Assembly (NCBI GenBank): GCA_045629005.1
Contig: JAZQQJ010000039.1
Location: 1-35,903 of the forward strand
Direction: 5' to 3'
Length of the DNA stretch: 35,903 bases
Source: RGIG3528 sp045629005
GTDB lineage: Bacteria; Bacillota; Clostridia; Lachnospirales; Lachnospiraceae
Shown here: piece by piece, positions 35,884 to 35,903 of the stretch
Position numbering within the stretch: the first letter of the stretch is position 1
Layout: each line of letters opens with the position of its first letter
The notes under the pieces: model-generated
Told to the model about the DNA's origin: nothing
The model's database searches: none
What the model saw: the letters and a program-made list of their open reading frames with translations, nothing else
Translations under genes and position numbers: made by a program

Positions 35884-35903
35884 GGTGGACATTTTTTGCA
35901 AAA

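Overview
The window reads as chromosomal DNA of a low-to-moderate GC, Gram-positive Clostridia-type bacterium, most likely a member of the Lachnospiraceae. The reasons are the rho - rpmE - yqhQ(DUF1385) - prmC - prfA gene order, lipobox lipoproteins, a YesM/YesN-type two-component system, NADP-type glutamate dehydrogenase, a spore photoproduct lyase-like radical SAM protein, and strong GGAGG ribosome binding sites. This placement is inference from gene content, not from a database search.

Layout. 1-2417 (minus): the edge of a probable lasso-peptide locus, with an asparagine-synthetase-like cyclase, a 69-residue precursor, a terminator, and the promoter and first codons of a further gene that leaves the window. 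2613-4440: a GDSL hydrolase and a single-domain Old Yellow Enzyme with an Fe-S motif. 4441-5219: a 63-bp repeat array. 5220-6432: a LacI regulator and a 58-residue protein behind an apparently autoregulated promoter. 6796-14828 (minus): the housekeeping translation/transcription block (SpoU methyltransferase, tcdA, prfA, prmC, yqhQ, rpmE, rho). 14829-15542: a second 63-bp array and a large palindromic element. 15543-16601: a trigger-factor-like lipoprotein. 16790-21739 (plus): a sensory operon of response regulator, anchored solute-binding protein, histidine kinase and lipoprotein solute-binding protein. 21905-23992: a large unknown lipoprotein. 24183-25544: an RlmD/RumA methyltransferase. 25570-26371: repeats. 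26372-27721: an SPL-like radical SAM protein. 27897-30992 (minus): an O-acetylhomoserine sulfhydrylase and gdhA. 31321-34531 (minus): an operon of an HTH protein with a histone-H1-like tail, a membrane protein and a hybrid kinase. 34748-35812: galactose mutarotase.

Three things stand out beyond ordinary genes. First, two intergenic arrays have an exact 63-bp period: a conserved AT-rich segment of about 41 bp alternates with a 22-bp segment that can change completely without changing the period. Second, the 3' ends of several unrelated genes (OYE, SpoU methyltransferase, tcdA, O-acetylhomoserine sulfhydrylase) are followed by short tandem echoes of their own last codons, and in the two clearest cases almost all differences are synonymous. 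Third, there is a family of palindromic intergenic elements whose stems differ in sequence but keep their complementarity. The lasso locus, the kinase with two binding proteins, the prion-like insert in Rho and the HTH-histone fusion are the most interesting protein-level features. No tRNA, rRNA, transposase or complete CRISPR array was seen.
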